A program made the translations under genes and the position numbers. DNA of 64,000 nt. It comes from Anadara kagoshimensis. Its lineage: Eukaryota > Mollusca > Bivalvia > Arcoida > Arcidae. The notes beneath the pieces were generated by a model. That model had not been told where the DNA came from and did not search any database. It saw only the letters and a program-made list of their open reading frames with translations. Of the stretch, positions 21,937-33,043 are shown piece after piece. The stretch is from assembly GCA_021292105.1 (NCBI GenBank), contig CM037870.1, positions 13,673,234 to 13,737,233 of the forward strand. Direction: 5' to 3'. Numbering within the stretch: position 1 is the first letter of the stretch; every line of letters begins with the position of its first letter.

Positions 21937-22140
21937 CCGTAAACGAATTTAATTTCGCGTGTATTTATTTTCGAGGTATATGAAATTAAGACATTTACGC
22001 GTATAACATTTTCACGGTTTTTTTTTCAAATATGCACTTTAAGCATAATTTAACTTTTGCTCTGTATTAATTTTCCCGCAAAACGAACGATCGCGAAATA
22101 AGTGAAAATGAGTACACCGCGAAAATAAAGACGTTTACAG
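21937..22140. mobile_element. MITE D with CCGTAAACG / CGTTTACAG ends and TA target
   Basis: CCGTAAACGAATTTAATTTC at the left mirrors GAAAATAAAGACGTTTACAG at the right, each next to TA. Internal TTTCGCG and CGCGAAA segments are inverted. Fold-back MITEs with these ends are frequent in bivalve DNA. Confidence 0.75.
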
Positions 22141-22256
22141 TATATTCGTTAGCTACTTCTAAACACCATATTAAGACCAATAATTTGCACTGTAACAACT
22201 CCTAATGAATTTCAACGCCTAATGAAGTTCAGACTTCGATAGTCGTTGCAATTTCG

Positions 22257-22305
22257 ACGCCTAATGAAGTCCGACTCTTAATGAAGCCCGGACTTCATTA
22301 GGCGT
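22257..22305. repeat. Perfect 16-bp stem, 17-nt loop
   Basis: ACGCCTAATGAAGTCC (22257-22272) is the exact inverse of GGACTTCATTAGGCGT (22290-22305). Two further partial copies of CGCCTAATGAAG and TTAATGAAGCCC surround it. Confidence 0.9.
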
Positions 22306-22379
22306 TGGACTTACTTAGGAAGTGCTACAGTGAAGCTCCGTTGAAGACAAATGCTTAATCTTAGTTTCCAGGTTAATGA

Positions 22380-23660
22380 TTTCTAAATTAGCCAAATTAC
22401 TAATTGGAAAAATTTAATATTCCATTAAGTTCCAAATAAAGTTAATAAACACCAATTAAACATCACTTGCACTACGATATTCAAATATGATTTTATATCG
22501 TGTTCTCACTACAATACAATCATACATAATTCCTTTTAGGAGAAAAGTTAATAGCTTATGAGATGTAGTTGAGGTCTTGTTTCTTCATAAATCAGTACAG
22601 ACCTGTCAAAAGTTTAACAATAAGCTAAAGACTTAACTGCAGAATCGGTTGCTCATCTGCAGAGCTTTTATTGAAAGATACATATTTCCTGCTTAGCGAT
22701 TTTCAAAAAAGTCAGGTAAATAATGTAGAAAGAATAATAATAAAATATAGTTAATTCAAGTGTCACATGTAAATAATTACAATCGGTTTCAAAATCGCAC
22801 ATAATTAAATTAAAAAAAATATTTAAAAAAAATGTGTATGACAATAATTTACATCCGGCCCGGCCATAATTTGCCTATAAGACATCACTAAAAATTATGA
22901 ATTACTCCAATAAATTTCAAATTTAGACAAACAACTCCAATTAACAGGATAAAACATCACTTGCACTACAATATTCAAATATGATTTTATATCGTGTTCT
23001 CACTACAATAAATTTCTTCCTTTGGGGAGAAAAGTTAATGACTTACGATATATTGTAGATGGTTTTGTTTCTCCATAAATATAGTACAGACCTGTCGAAA
23101 GTTTAACAATAAGCTAATGAATTTAATATCGAATGGGTTATCTTCAAATTTGTTATAGATAGAAACGGTACATGTTTCCAGGTAAACAGTTTCAAAAAGC
23201 CAGGTAAATAATTTGAGTAATTCAATATTCCAATAAATTCCAAATGCAGATAAACATTAGCAATTAAAAAGGATGAAACATCACTTGCACTACAATATTC
23301 AAATAGGATTTAATATTGCGTTCTTGCTACAATACCTTTGTTCCCTTCGGGGAGAAAAGTTAATAGCTTATATACAAGGTCTTGTTTCTCCAAGAATGCA
23401 GTACAAACCTGTCGAAAGTTTAATAAGCCAAAGAATTAGGGCCGAATTGACAGCTAATTTCGTCACTCATCAGCTTTGACTCTGCAGCTTTTAGTTTTTG
23501 CTATACATTTCTCGGTAGCATTTTGGCCACTACATGTAGCTATCCATATCTCGGCCACACGGCATCCGGGCTCCGACAGCATTTTGTTAGTTCAGTGTTA
23601 AACAACTTTTGACAGGACCGTACAGTATGGTAGGGGTTTTGTTTCTCCATAAATATCAGG
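22380..23660 (+). repeat. Three tandem units ending in MITE A left halves
   Basis: CATCACTTGCACTAC recurs at 22461, 22955 and 23279. It is followed by GATTTTATATCGTGTTC-type sequence, GGAGAAAAGTTAAT, GTCTTGTTTCTCCATAAAT-type sequence and the left end of MITE A (22593, 23083, 23399). Only the last MITE A is complete. The MITE left half is therefore part of the repeated unit. Confidence 0.8.
23399..23626. mobile_element. MITE A copy, full length
   Basis: Left CAGTACAAACCTGTCGAAAG; right AGTGTTAAACAACTTTTGAC then AGGACCGTACAG. It forms the end of the third unit of the local array. Confidence 0.8.
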
Positions 23661-24220
23661 GAAATCTGATTATAAAATTTGTAAAAAAGAAAAAAATCTG
23701 TAGATAATAAATATAATTGATTTTCTTGGAAAACAAGAGTTCTTGTTACGACATCAAGATATCAATTTTAAAATCATTTATAAATACGAAAACTATTATT
23801 TTAAAATTACCATCAGGATGAGAAAAACATCTTTTGCCATTAAAACAGACATCGATCACTTCTTTTAACTTGCATCTTTTGATCATGTAATTCCAAACCT
23901 TATCAATCTTCCAATTTTCTAAAGCAAGATTCTGACTTTCTGAATAAAGGATTAATAACACGAACACAATTGGAATTCCATTAGCGAAGAGGAAATCTAA
24001 TTTTACACACAATACAATATCCGTTCAAGACTAGAGAAGAATTAAGTTGTATGGAATCCAATTCTCACACACAAACAGATTTTTTACTTTAACATCCCTT
24101 CGATAAAGAAATGTTATTCATGGCATATGGTAAACATTAACGGGGTTTGATCAACAAATGATACCAGCTATGACAAAACTGTGATTTGAATATGCAAAAA
24201 GTGTATTTTCCTATCGAAGA
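23661..24220. other. No feature recognised; weak open frame
   Basis: A minus-strand frame at 23746-24012 encodes a hydrophobic run (GIPIVFVLLILYSES) then NLALENWKIDKVWNYMIKRC. It has no ATG at its start and no convincing splice sites. Confidence 0.3.
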
Positions 24221-24536
24221 GTTGAGTTGAGTTGAGTAATGGTGTTTAAAGTCCCAGTCAAGAATATTTCACTTATATCGAGACGTCGCCAGCTAAAGAT
24301 GAAGGTGCAGAAATTTTGCCTGTACATTGCGTCGAAGGGTTCTTTAGCGTGTCAAGCCTGTGACACGAGACCTCGTTTATTTTAAGTTCTCATCCGAAAG
24401 AACCGTGACTTTCATTTCGTAATGCTTGGCGAAAGAACAGCCACTACCCACTTTCTTGGGTCAGACCCGGCCGGGTTCGAACCCACAACCTCCAACTTAC
24501 GAAGCGAGCACTCTACCAGCTGAGCTACTGCAGTTA
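24221..24536 (-). mobile_element. SINE S1, full length
   Basis: On the minus strand: box A (TAGCTCAGCTGGTAGAGTG), box B (GGTTCGAACCC), GGCCGGGTCTGACCCAAGA, CGACGTCTCGATATAAGTG, the GGGACT-TTAAACACCATTACT domain and an (ACTCA)n tail. Confidence 0.9.
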
Positions 24537-25649
24537 TCCTGACGAAGAAGCTGCTACAGATTTGGTAACTGTGCTTAGACTGAAAATGTCACTGTCTGTG
24601 GTTAAAATTAAGTCAAGGATATATTAACTACAAAAAAATAAAAGACAAAAGGCTAAATTCTCAGATTGTATCATCTAGTCGCCAACATCAATACATGTAT
24701 ATGAACTAATGAGCGTCAACATGCACATGATGGCGCCGGCAACAATATGCAGCCTAAAAACCACATACACATAATTATGTAATGATTCTCGAACAAATAA
24801 TGACTGTTATTTGCAACTTAAGTGGGACTGTTTTGTGGAAATCAAATACAAGCTTGTTTGTAACTACGCGAACTTAATTTTTTGTCTAGTGGACAGTTTC
24901 TATTTGTAAAATATGAAAACGTATAATAAAATTAACAGAAACGTACTAAATGAAATGAAAAGTAACAATCAATAAAGCAGATCGTTAAATCAATTATACA
25001 CCTAAGATATAAGATGTCTAGCCATTTATACCCCGGTCACAACAGGAAATGACGGACCCATATAGTTTTGATTGCACAATCATCACCACCTGTCTTGAGT
25101 TTACATATGTTTGGGGTGCAATTGTCTTAAAGACTGGTTATTGCTAGAAAACAATAAGAACAATATAAAAGTACACAAAAGAAAGTACATGAAATACGTT
25201 TTAAAGTCTCTTCTTAAGAAGTCCATACTTTTGTGAAACCGATAGTAATATGTGGAAGAAAACATATATTTACTGTGTTTAAATTTTCCATTAGGTGTTT
25301 GTGTATGGAAGATTCTGATTGATACAGAATAGTTTTTTTAAGATTCTAACGATGTCCAAATCAACACGGACAAATAAACCATTTCTGTAATGAAATGTGC
25401 AATCGTCACGTATATCACTGTTGAATCCGAACTCTATGTGGGAACTAGAATAATGTTTAAATATGTCTGCGTAGAGAAAAAACTTTCTATTGCTTCTGAA
25501 CAATACATCGTCATTTTCTAAATTTGCTGCTTGTTAAGATGTGAAATTCCTCAAATCTAAGCTTTACTCCATCATGCAAAGTATTTCCTTAGCTAAACGA
25601 GTAAAATATACTTTAATCTTTTGGTATTCTTTTCAACATCTTGAAAACA
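24537..25649. other. No repeat recognised; weak open frame
   Basis: The minus-strand frame 25291-25503 (extendable a few codons upstream) contains SHIEFGFNSDIRDDC and LFVRVDLDIVRILKKLFC. The composition is protein-like, but at this base composition open frames of this length are expected by chance. Confidence 0.3.
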
Positions 25650-25687
25650 AGCACTAACAATGAGGAATGCAACGACCGTCTAGTGCT
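25650..25687 (+). ncRNA. Hammerhead ribozyme relic with intact helix I
   Basis: AGCACTA and TAGTGCT form a perfect 7-bp helix I around a core with ATGAGGAAT, AACGACC and the cleavage triplet GTC. The CTGA part has become ACAA and the loop of helix II is deleted, so it should be inactive. The flanks (TTCTTTTCAACATCTTG before, TGTAAAATT after) match the copy at 47.3 kb. Confidence 0.5.
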
Positions 25688-25859
25688 GTAAAATTAAAAC
25701 TGGTTTAAAATATCTCATCTACACAATAAAAGAAGAACTGTGGGATTAGGAGAATTGTATTTCAATCCTAACATAAAGACAACGCATTAAAAGTTTTAAA
25801 AATAATGCAAATTCATGAAACGATGATATAATAGAAAAATACAGGCTTATAACTCTATA

Positions 25860-26005
25860 CGGTACAGACCTGTCGAAAGTTTAACACAAGGCTGACAACA
25901 AAAAATTTAAATAGTTGAAGCTCAGATACCAAGTGGCCGAGATATGGAAAGCTACATGTAATAACCGAAAAAAGATAAATAGCAGCTGCCAAAACCTGTC
26001 GATAT
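25860..26005. mobile_element. MITE A, partial
   Basis: Left end CGGTACAGACCTGTCGAAAG, internal GCTCAGATACCAAGTGGCCG and CAGCTGCC; the right half is lost. The next copy begins directly after it. Confidence 0.8.
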
Positions 26006-26008
26006 GTA

Positions 26009-26211
26009 CAGTACAGACCTGTCGAAGGTTTAACACTGAGATAACGAAAAGGATTCAAAGCTAGCTGTCGAGTGAGCGAGATATAGATGATAGCTAGTGG
26101 CCTAAAAACTACCAAGCGATAGATAACAGCTGTCGAAAATCTGCAGAGATATAGCTGGTGAGTGACCGATCTGGGGTTCTGATACATTGACTTAGTGTAC
26201 AGGCCTGTACG
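26009..26211. mobile_element. MITE A copy
   Basis: Left CAGTACAGACCTGTCGAAGG; right end eroded to GACTTAGTGTACAGGCCTGT then ACGG. Tandem to the preceding partial copy. Confidence 0.85.
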
Positions 26212-27103
26212 GTAGGTATCGAAGACGGAATCTTTACTGGTATTTGTGCTCTAGGGTTCAACAATATGTATCATTGATAGAAGCCAAATGAAAGCAGTAT
26301 GACTACACAATAAACTTAGGTTTCAGAATCCATAATATGTATAGAAACAATGTTTTCGCCAATGGCATTAAAACACTTGTACGTTGCAATACATATAACG
26401 AATTCCAATGAAGTGGTAACGATCGAGTTATTATTTTTCTCGTGTTTGTTTGAGCATTGGGAGACATTGTACAAAAATAGCCTTCAATGTATGTGGATAT
26501 CCAGAATTGTCATCTTTCAGAAGGGATGTAAACCTCAGACTATGACCTCGGTGGCATTTCTTCTGAAAGGTGTCCACATTAATGTGTCATTGGGACCTCA
26601 TTAGGAGTTGATGCAAAGCTTATCATGAGTAATTAAATTGGTACCGGGTTGACACAGGATGAATATAGTATCATCACATGGCTGTTGTCACACGTTGATG
26701 TATATTAATTTCATTTATTACACCTCGTGTAATTTTTCTGTAATAAACATTTTAAATGCTACATGCACAGATTAATAAACAAATTTAGTATATCGAAAGC
26801 ACATCAGCTTGCATCAACTGCACAGTTCCGCATCAACTAGTGTAAACGTAACTACATAGAACACTATACATTAGAAACAAATTTGTCAGCTGTTGCCACT
26901 ACTGCGAAGTCTGCAGTCGTTGCGAAAAAGGACAAACATTAGTTTTTATTGTAATTAATTTTTATGTATCCCTGAAATATGGGAAAAAGCAAGAAGTCGA
27001 GCGAGCAAGAGGTCGGTCCAAGGTTGGAAGCAAGTTTTTTTTTTTAAATTCGGTTTAAATGAATTAAAAAAAGTGAAGCGGAGAATGTTGCAGACAGGGC
27101 TTG
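26212..27103. other. No feature recognised
   Basis: AT-rich, no repeats or exon-like segments that I can support. Confidence 0.45.
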
Positions 27104-27105
27104 AC

Positions 27106-27182
27106 AGATGGCCGAGTAGCTCAATCTGTTGAGCGTCCTGCTAGTATTAGTAAAGTCCCAAACGTTCGAATCCCGGTTTGGT
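27106..27182 (+). pseudogene. tRNA-like sequence (tRNA pseudogene or SINE head)
   Basis: A D-arm with box A-like TAGCTCAATCTGTTGAGCG and a box B GTTCGAATCCC are correctly spaced, and a G-U-rich acceptor stem (GGCCGAG with TTTGGTC) can form. The T stem does not pair and no clear anticodon stem forms. It is therefore not a functional tRNA gene; a lone SINE head is the alternative. Confidence 0.45.
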
Positions 27183-27677
27183 CGCTGCATTCTTTTTTTC
27201 TCCAGTTGCAGGACATTGGGAGGCATTTGCATAAGAAACTCGTGTAACAAACAATTCTGATCTGTACGGTATACAAACCCCATCCATCAGTCCGACATGT
27301 GATACTTAGAGTCTTGTTTTAGTAAGATTTAAAGCTTTATCAGTTCCACTTACCAATGAAGTCCCCGTTAATTGAATTATATTGAATTGCACGTACTAGA
27401 ATACTGGAGGCGATTACAGAAATTAGCGGAAACAATTACTCTCACTTTACGGAAGTCCAGGACCTCTATTTCCCTAGCTTCATCGATAAAATTATTAAAA
27501 TAATTACGAGTGAACGATTTAAGCAATAAATCACCTGCTGGAATAGAAATATGTCAAAGCAACTGAAATATTCTATGGCAATTCTGTAACAACGGTGATT
27601 TCTAACCAACTACAGACTTCTTAATTTGTTGCCATGGTAAATTGAAAATAATCTAAGCATGTTACATTCAAGACATT

Positions 27678-27726
<49 letters not shown>

Positions 27727-28371
27727 TAGGAAATCCCGAAATACCTAGGTACACCCTAGTGTAAGAAAGTTTGACAGTTAGTTTGCCGAATGTCGGTTGT
27801 TATCAGGCACTCAGATTTTCCCATCATTCCAAGACTAGCCAATACAAGTTCAAGATATACATGTGTATATGTATAACCATTTGTCATCCTAATTTGAATT
27901 TTGAAATTTTGATTGAAAACTTAAAACCAGATTTCAGTGTTTATTTGTTAATATATGTTTTTAGAAAAAGATATCAGTCTAAAATTTTCAAATTAAATTG
28001 GAATCGATGTGATTTAAGTGTAAATTAAAAGAAGATATCGTTAACTAAACCGGTAATAGACACGGCTATGTTTATTACACTATCAACTTCTGTGATAATT
28101 TGGGTTGGGGAGAGTAAAAACTGAAGCTTTTGTCACAACAAGCCATTATCTAGACTTATTGTAATTTGTTACGAATAATAGCCACATTATAGATATAGAC
28201 TAACATCGATATCAATGCTTTTATGTGATTTAACACAAATGATTTTTTCTGCTTCTATAAAGGCTCCGATAGATTCTGTCAAACGGTATTGGTATCGTAT
28301 CAATATTATATACAAAAATTATGTTTCGAAACAAGACTTGAGTTGAGTATATTAAATGTGTTTTATGTGGG
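27183..28371. other. No gene; contains a (GA)n tract
   Basis: Ordinary AT-rich sequence, interrupted at 27679-27723 by a perfect GA dinucleotide run of about 22 repeats. Confidence 0.6.
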
Positions 28372-28590
28372 AGCTGAACCCCGGCTAACTCTATCTCAAA
28401 CTTTAAAATAAGTAGTGATAGTTCTACTGGAATTCACGGTGTCTTTCGAAAAGAGACCTTAAAACCGATGCCCAATGTCTACGTAAGGGAGATAAGATAC
28501 TGAAAAGGTAAAGATTTCTATATACATGGTGGCCTCTCGATATAAACGAAGTAACCTTAGCTAGGATGTAAAACAAATTTCAATCAATCA
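28372..28590 (+). mobile_element. Degraded S2-type SINE
   Basis: Pieces in order: GGGAGCTGAACCCCGGCTAA, AAAACCGATGCCCAATGTC, GGTGGCCTCTCGATATAAAC and a CAATCAATC tail. The tRNA head is eroded. Confidence 0.5.
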
Positions 28591-28805
28591 TTTAATCAAT
28601 TGCAATATGATGGTCTAATTAAAGTTGAAGAGAAATAAAGTGGAATGAACTTCACTTAAACAAAACAGACATTGTTGAAACTCATTTCTCATAGGAATAT
28701 AGACAAGTTTGGATTATATTTCAATAAAGTGGAATAAACTCTCCTTAAACAAGGGAAAGGATGACATACAGAAATTGGAACTCATTTCATTGGTATCAAT
28801 ACATA

Positions 28806-29063
28806 CAGTACAGATCTGTCGAAAGTTTAACACCAAGCTAACGAATAAGTGCGTTTACAACTGAAATATTTGGCGTCTGCCGATTCGGGAGCGCATCTTG
28901 AACCCTTCGTGAGCTTTTCTTGGCAGCTGTTCGTCAGCTGGTACCTTTTTCTAGGTAGACTCTCTATCACTAGAGCTCTTGATGTCTCGGTCACACGGCA
29001 ACCAAGCTTGGACTCATTTTCGTTAGTTCAGTGTTAAACTTTAGACGAGCCTGTATTGTACTG
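28806..29063. mobile_element. MITE A copy, full length
   Basis: Left CAGTACAGATCTGTCGAAAG after TA; right CGTTAGTTCAGTGTTAAACT then TTAGACGAGCCTGTA. The interior keeps TGCCGATTCGGGAGCGCATC and TCGTCAGCTGGTACC. Confidence 0.85.
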
Positions 29064-29420
29064 TATTTCAGTAAAGAGGAATGAACTCTTTTAAAAAAGA
29101 TATGGCGACACACAAAAACTGGAACTCATTTCAATGGGTACTAATGCATATACACTGTACAAATTATTGAATAAAATAGACCAAAATATCCGTCAAAGTG
29201 AAATAAAACAGAATTATTTCACTTAACTAAGAAAAGATGACAAGTTAGGCTCGTATCTTCGCAAGAACCATATGGTGTACACCGCCAGTAAATAGAAAAA
29301 CCCATAAAAACTCTACTTTCTAACTTCAGGACGTGTTAGGTTGATGTCGGATGTATGCGTATTAAATTGATTCTTATGACTCCTGTGGGATGTGTATTGC
29401 CGCATTCTTTTTATGTACAA
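29064..29420. other. No feature recognised
   Basis: Contains short repeats of a TCAATAAAGTGGAAT-like motif shared with 28.6-28.8 kb, otherwise plain sequence. Confidence 0.4.
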
Positions 29421-29645
29421 GTACAGCACAGGCCCGTCAAAAATTTGACACTGAGCTAACGTAAAGAAGTCTTTCCTCGGCTGCCGAGTCGCAGAGGCAT
29501 GGATGACCAGTGGTCAAAAAGCAGCTTAGAGATAGATAACAGCTGCCGAAAAGTCGAGATATAGCTAACTTGGGGGTCGAGATGAGCTGTCAATTAGCGG
29601 CACTAATTCGTTAGCTTGGTGTTTAACTTTGGACAGAACTGTACA
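29421..29645. mobile_element. MITE A copy
   Basis: Left GTACAGCACAGGCCCGTCAA, right CGTTAGCTTGGTGTTTAACT then TTGGACAGAACTGTAC. Confidence 0.85.
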
Positions 29646-29859
29646 TGTAAATGAATTATAGATAAGCGATATATAGTGATATGGGATTGTACAATCGCTT
29701 CTATATCGATTTCTAAATAGGTTTGCTATCTTTTTGTTATCATAAATACAACACTAATTAAAACACTGTTTTAATGGGGAATTGTTTCTTGTATATAACT
29801 TTACTTACATTACCGGCCCGTCTAAAGTTGAACACATAGCAGGCAGTTTATTGCAATCA

Positions 29860-30300
29860 AAATCCCACTCGAGACAGATTCTAGTATCAGAAAGTTTGTC
29901 ACTTCGCTTGTCAAAGGTCGGTGTTTTTTGCCGGGCACTCTGGTTTCCTCAACACATTCCTGAACTGACCAACTCGATGTAAGTAAAAATAATCTTGAGT
30001 GGGGCGCAACACACCCCTCATAATGCCGGATCGAAAGTTTATCAGTTTGCTTGCCGAAGTTCGGTAGGTGTTTTTTGGGGGGGCACTCTGGTTTCCTCCA
30101 ACATTTTTGATCTGACCACCTCGATGTAAGTAAAAAAAATCTTGAGTGGGCGTAAAACACCCCTCATAGTGCCAAATCGAAAGTTTGTCAGTTTGCTTGC
30201 CGAAGTTCGGGTTTTTTTGGGCACTCTGGTTTCCTCCAACATCACTGACCTGGCCAACTCGATGTAAGTGAAAAAAATCTTGACTGAGGCGGAACACACT
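29860..30300 (+). repeat. Three tandem ~143-bp SINE 3'-end monomers
   Basis: GGTTTCCTC recurs at 29942, 30090 and 30229. Each unit reads GCACTCTGGTTTCCTC, then CAACTCGATGTAAGTAAAA or a near variant, AATCTTGA(G/C)TG and GGCG..ACACACC, joined by GAAAGTTTGTCA..TTGC. This is the 3' domain of a mollusc SINE without its head. Confidence 0.85.
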
Positions 30301-30381
30301 CAAAACAGTGTCAACTCGACAGCTCGGCCGCTCGTTACCCATATATTGGCATGTGCTATATCTTTCGACAGCTTACAGCTA

Positions 30382-30683
30382 AGTTAAGTTAAAGTTAAAG
30401 TCTGTCCCGAGCCATTAGGCCCATCAGGCCGGAGCTTATCCCGGTTTCGGTGGCGTTAAGCGACTGAGAGTACAAGACTCTCTCCTGAATGGGACCCCGG
30501 TCCATCGCAGGGTTAACCCCCAACATTTTGCTGGTACTCATTTATTTTTCAGCTGAGTGAACTGGAACAACGCGAAATTAAGTGTCTTGCTCAAGGACAC
30601 AACACATCGCCCGGTCCAGGGATCGAACCTACGACCTTCGAATCATGAGTCCAACGCCTTAACCACTAGGCCACGCGCTTCCC
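30382..30683 (-). mobile_element. tRNA-derived SINE (family S3) with 11-bp target duplication
   Basis: On the minus strand: head GTGGCCTAGTGGTTAAGGCG (box A), GGTTCGATCCC (box B), then the conserved core GTGTCCTTGAGCAAGACACT and CAGTTCACTCAGCTG, and a 3' part with GCCTGATGGGCCTAATGG and a TTAACTTTAACTTAACT tail. GCTTACAGCTA flanks it on both sides (30371-30381 and 30684-30694). The core is shared by SINEs of many marine animals. Confidence 0.9.
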
Positions 30684-31039
30684 GCTTACAGCTAGCTACT
30701 TGCTATTCATGTCTCTGTCAATCGCCAAACGAGCTTAGACTCCTTTACGATAGCTCAGTGTTTAACTTTCGACAGATTTGTACTGTAACTTTATTAAACA
30801 TGGCTGAAGCGGTAGTGTGTTGTTCCTTATACTCTCTTACACGAAGCAGAGGCATGTCCCCCGTACTTGGTGACGTCTGGATATAAGTATTTTTTTTACC
30901 TATTTTAAATAAAAATCGTTATTTAGATTCATTTATTAACTCTCGCCAGATCTGTACTATACGTGGGTGTGAAGCGGATGTGTATTCCCTTGCTGTTCCA
31001 TATAGGAGGTAAAATTTTATTATGTTTTGAAAACATTAT

Positions 31040-31905
31040 AGTCATTTGAAGGACTGATAAATATTTGATAACTTATTGATAAAATTGTCTTATTTCTGTC
31101 TTTTTCTCATTAAAATTATATTATGTGTTCTTTGTCATAAAATGCTTAAAATTACATCTAAATGTATTGTATTGTCGGTAGAGATTGCTATTTATGTATG
31201 AACAATCATGCTATCAAATTTTTTTCTACTGCTGTCATGATCATTTGTTACCTTTGAATATTTAAAATAATTTAAACTTAGGAAATCAGGCGCGGATCCA
31301 GACGGGAGGCACACCTGGCCTGTGCCCCTAAAAGGTTCTGGTATTCATAATAAGAAATATTTTACCAGTCCATAAATGCATTTTTTTTCTAAAATATAAA
31401 AATAAACTATCACCTTTGAGTGAAACTGACAATTAAAATTTGAAGTCTCCTAATTTCCCACTGAACGATGTACATAGCAGCCTCTTCACCACGCTATAAC
31501 ATGGGGTAAGGGCGGCTCTATATATAGCTTTTGTCCCCAAACACAAATGAAAAATTTGTCAGTGTGCCCCACCTAACATAGAATCCTGGAACCGCTACTG
31601 GAAATCACCCATTTTTATGTTCACTGGTACGTTCCTTGTTGTGTATCATAACTTGGGTGTTCTGTTGATGAACATCCCGCGTAGGCTATTTAATTTTATA
31701 ATTTTAATGTGTTTTAGATATTGGTGTTTAGAGGATTTATAAGACTGGTAAATATTTGATAACTTATTGATAAAATTATCTTATTTCTATCTTTTAATCA
31801 TTAAAATTATATAATATTTTCTTTGTCATAAAATACTTTAAACTACATGTATATTAATAATTTATTGTGTTTTATTACTGATATATAGATTGTTGTATTT
31901 TATAT
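31040..31905 (+). repeat. Direct duplication ~690 bp apart
   Basis: TAAATATTTGATAACTTATT, then GATAAAATTGTCTTATTTCT and TTTGTCATAAAATGCTT at 31069-31150 recur at about 31752-31835 with few changes. A MITE (31288-31599) lies between. Confidence 0.8.
31288..31599. mobile_element. hAT-like MITE
   Basis: The left end AGGCGCGGATCCAG and right end CTGGAACCGCTACT are imperfect inverses of the CAGGGGCGGATCC type typical of hAT MITEs. GGAAATC flanks both ends (31281-31287, 31600-31606), close to the 8-bp hAT target size. Confidence 0.7.
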
Positions 31906-32103
31906 TTCGTTTCAAACCTTGGACCAAGGACCAAGGTTAGCTATGACATCATACAGAAAAGCAACATCTTGTTATCACATACCTTTCTACTAGGTAGGGT
32001 ACGTCATGTGCTACCTTGAACTTATTACTTATCGCGGTGTTTAAATTTTCAATTTTTCGAGTATTTCCTGGTCTACGAATTTACATATCAACGAAATAGT
32101 ATA

Positions 32104-32281
32104 CAGTCCAACCTGCCTTAAAGGCCACCTCTATATAAGGGTCACCTGCTTATAAAGGCCAGTAGAATTGTATCCCAATTGCGCTTTATTTATATTGTTG
32201 AACCTGTATATAATGGCGACTTGCCTATAAAGGTCACTATTACTGGTTCCTTTGGGTGACCTTTATAGACAGCTTTGACTG
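32104..32281 (-). mobile_element. MITE B copy, full length
   Basis: CAGTCCAACCTGCCTTAAAG at the left and CTTTATAGACAGCTTTGACT at the right, with TA on both sides. Inverted relative to the copy at 8982. Confidence 0.9.
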
Positions 32282-32554
32282 TATATTATAAACTTACCTT
32301 AAATATAGAGACTACTTGCACAAAGCAAGGGTTTAGTTTAATACCCCTAAAATGACATTTTGATAAAACCAAGAAAAATTAATTTCCTTGTGCTTATTTT
32401 TGAAAAAAAAACTTTTTGAAATAAAGTTGATACGATTGTAAGATTTCGTCCCTTTTCTTGCTAGTAATTTCTGGTGTACTTTTTCCATATATTTATTAAG
32501 TGACAAATAAATTCTGTTGAGCCTAATAATTCTGTAATAACAACGCTTAATGTT

Positions 32555-32851
32555 GAGTTCAGTACTGGTGTTTAACGTCCCTGTCAAGAATATTTTACTT
32601 ATATCGAGACGTCGCCAGCTATAGGCGAAGGTGCAAAACTTCTGCCTTTGCGTTGCGCTGATGGCATTATACAACAGGGTTCTTTATCGTGCCAAGCTTA
32701 CCAAGACACGGGACCTCGTTTATTATAACGTTCCATCCGAAAAAACACTGACTTTTATTTTGTAATGGCGAAAGAACAGTCACTACCCACTTTTAAGTCT
32801 TGGGTCAGACCCGGCCAGGGTTCGAACCCACGACCTCCCGCGTACATGTAG
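32555..32851 (-). mobile_element. SINE S1, head truncated
   Basis: On the minus strand: box B (GGTTCGAACCC), GGGTCTGACCCAAGACTTA, CGACGTCTCGATATAAGTA, GGGACGTTAAACACCAGTAC and a GAACTCAA tail. Box A is missing: the sequence starts at GGGAGGTCGTGGG. Confidence 0.85.
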
Positions 32852-32879
32852 TAACAACGGTATATGCGGCAATATTTAT

Positions 32880-32940
32880 TTATTAAGTATGGGTTTACGA
32901 CACAGTCAAGAATATTTCGCTTATATCCATACGTCACCAG
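32880..32940 (-). mobile_element. Old SINE tail fragment
   Basis: The minus strand keeps TGACGTATGGATATAAGCGA then AATATTCTTGACTG, a diverged SINE 3' domain directly beside the LINE 3' end. Confidence 0.5.
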
Positions 32941-32984
32941 GAATTGGTGAATGGCAGATATTATTACCTTTACAGTGCGATAAT

Positions 32985-32989
32985 ATAAT

Positions 32990-33043
<54 letters not shown>

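Larger units (their letters stand above)
29812..30785. mobile_element. MITE A copy interrupted by two insertions
   Basis: The left end ACCGGCCCGTCTAAAGTTGA lies at 29812 and the right end TGTTTAACTTTCGACAGATT then TGTACTG at 30785. Between them sit a triplicated SINE-tail block (29860-30300) and an inverted SINE (30382-30683). MITE interior sequence (CAACTCGACAGCTCGGCCG; GCTAGCTACTTGCTA) is seen on both sides of the SINE. Confidence 0.7.

Noticed and set aside
23746-24012. Possible secreted peptide frame with a hydrophobic run
   Set aside because: Starts at a non-ATG codon just after a stop; acceptor and donor are weak.
25291-25503. Protein-like minus-strand frame
   Set aside because: Many frames of this size are expected by chance in AT-rich DNA; no supporting signals.
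27106-27182. Functional tRNA gene
   Set aside because: Boxes A and B are present, but the T stem does not pair and no proper anticodon stem forms.
29822-30342. Overlapping minus-strand frames of 85-143 codons with internal repeats
   Set aside because: They translate the tripled SINE 3' domain; repeats in the protein mirror the DNA repeat.
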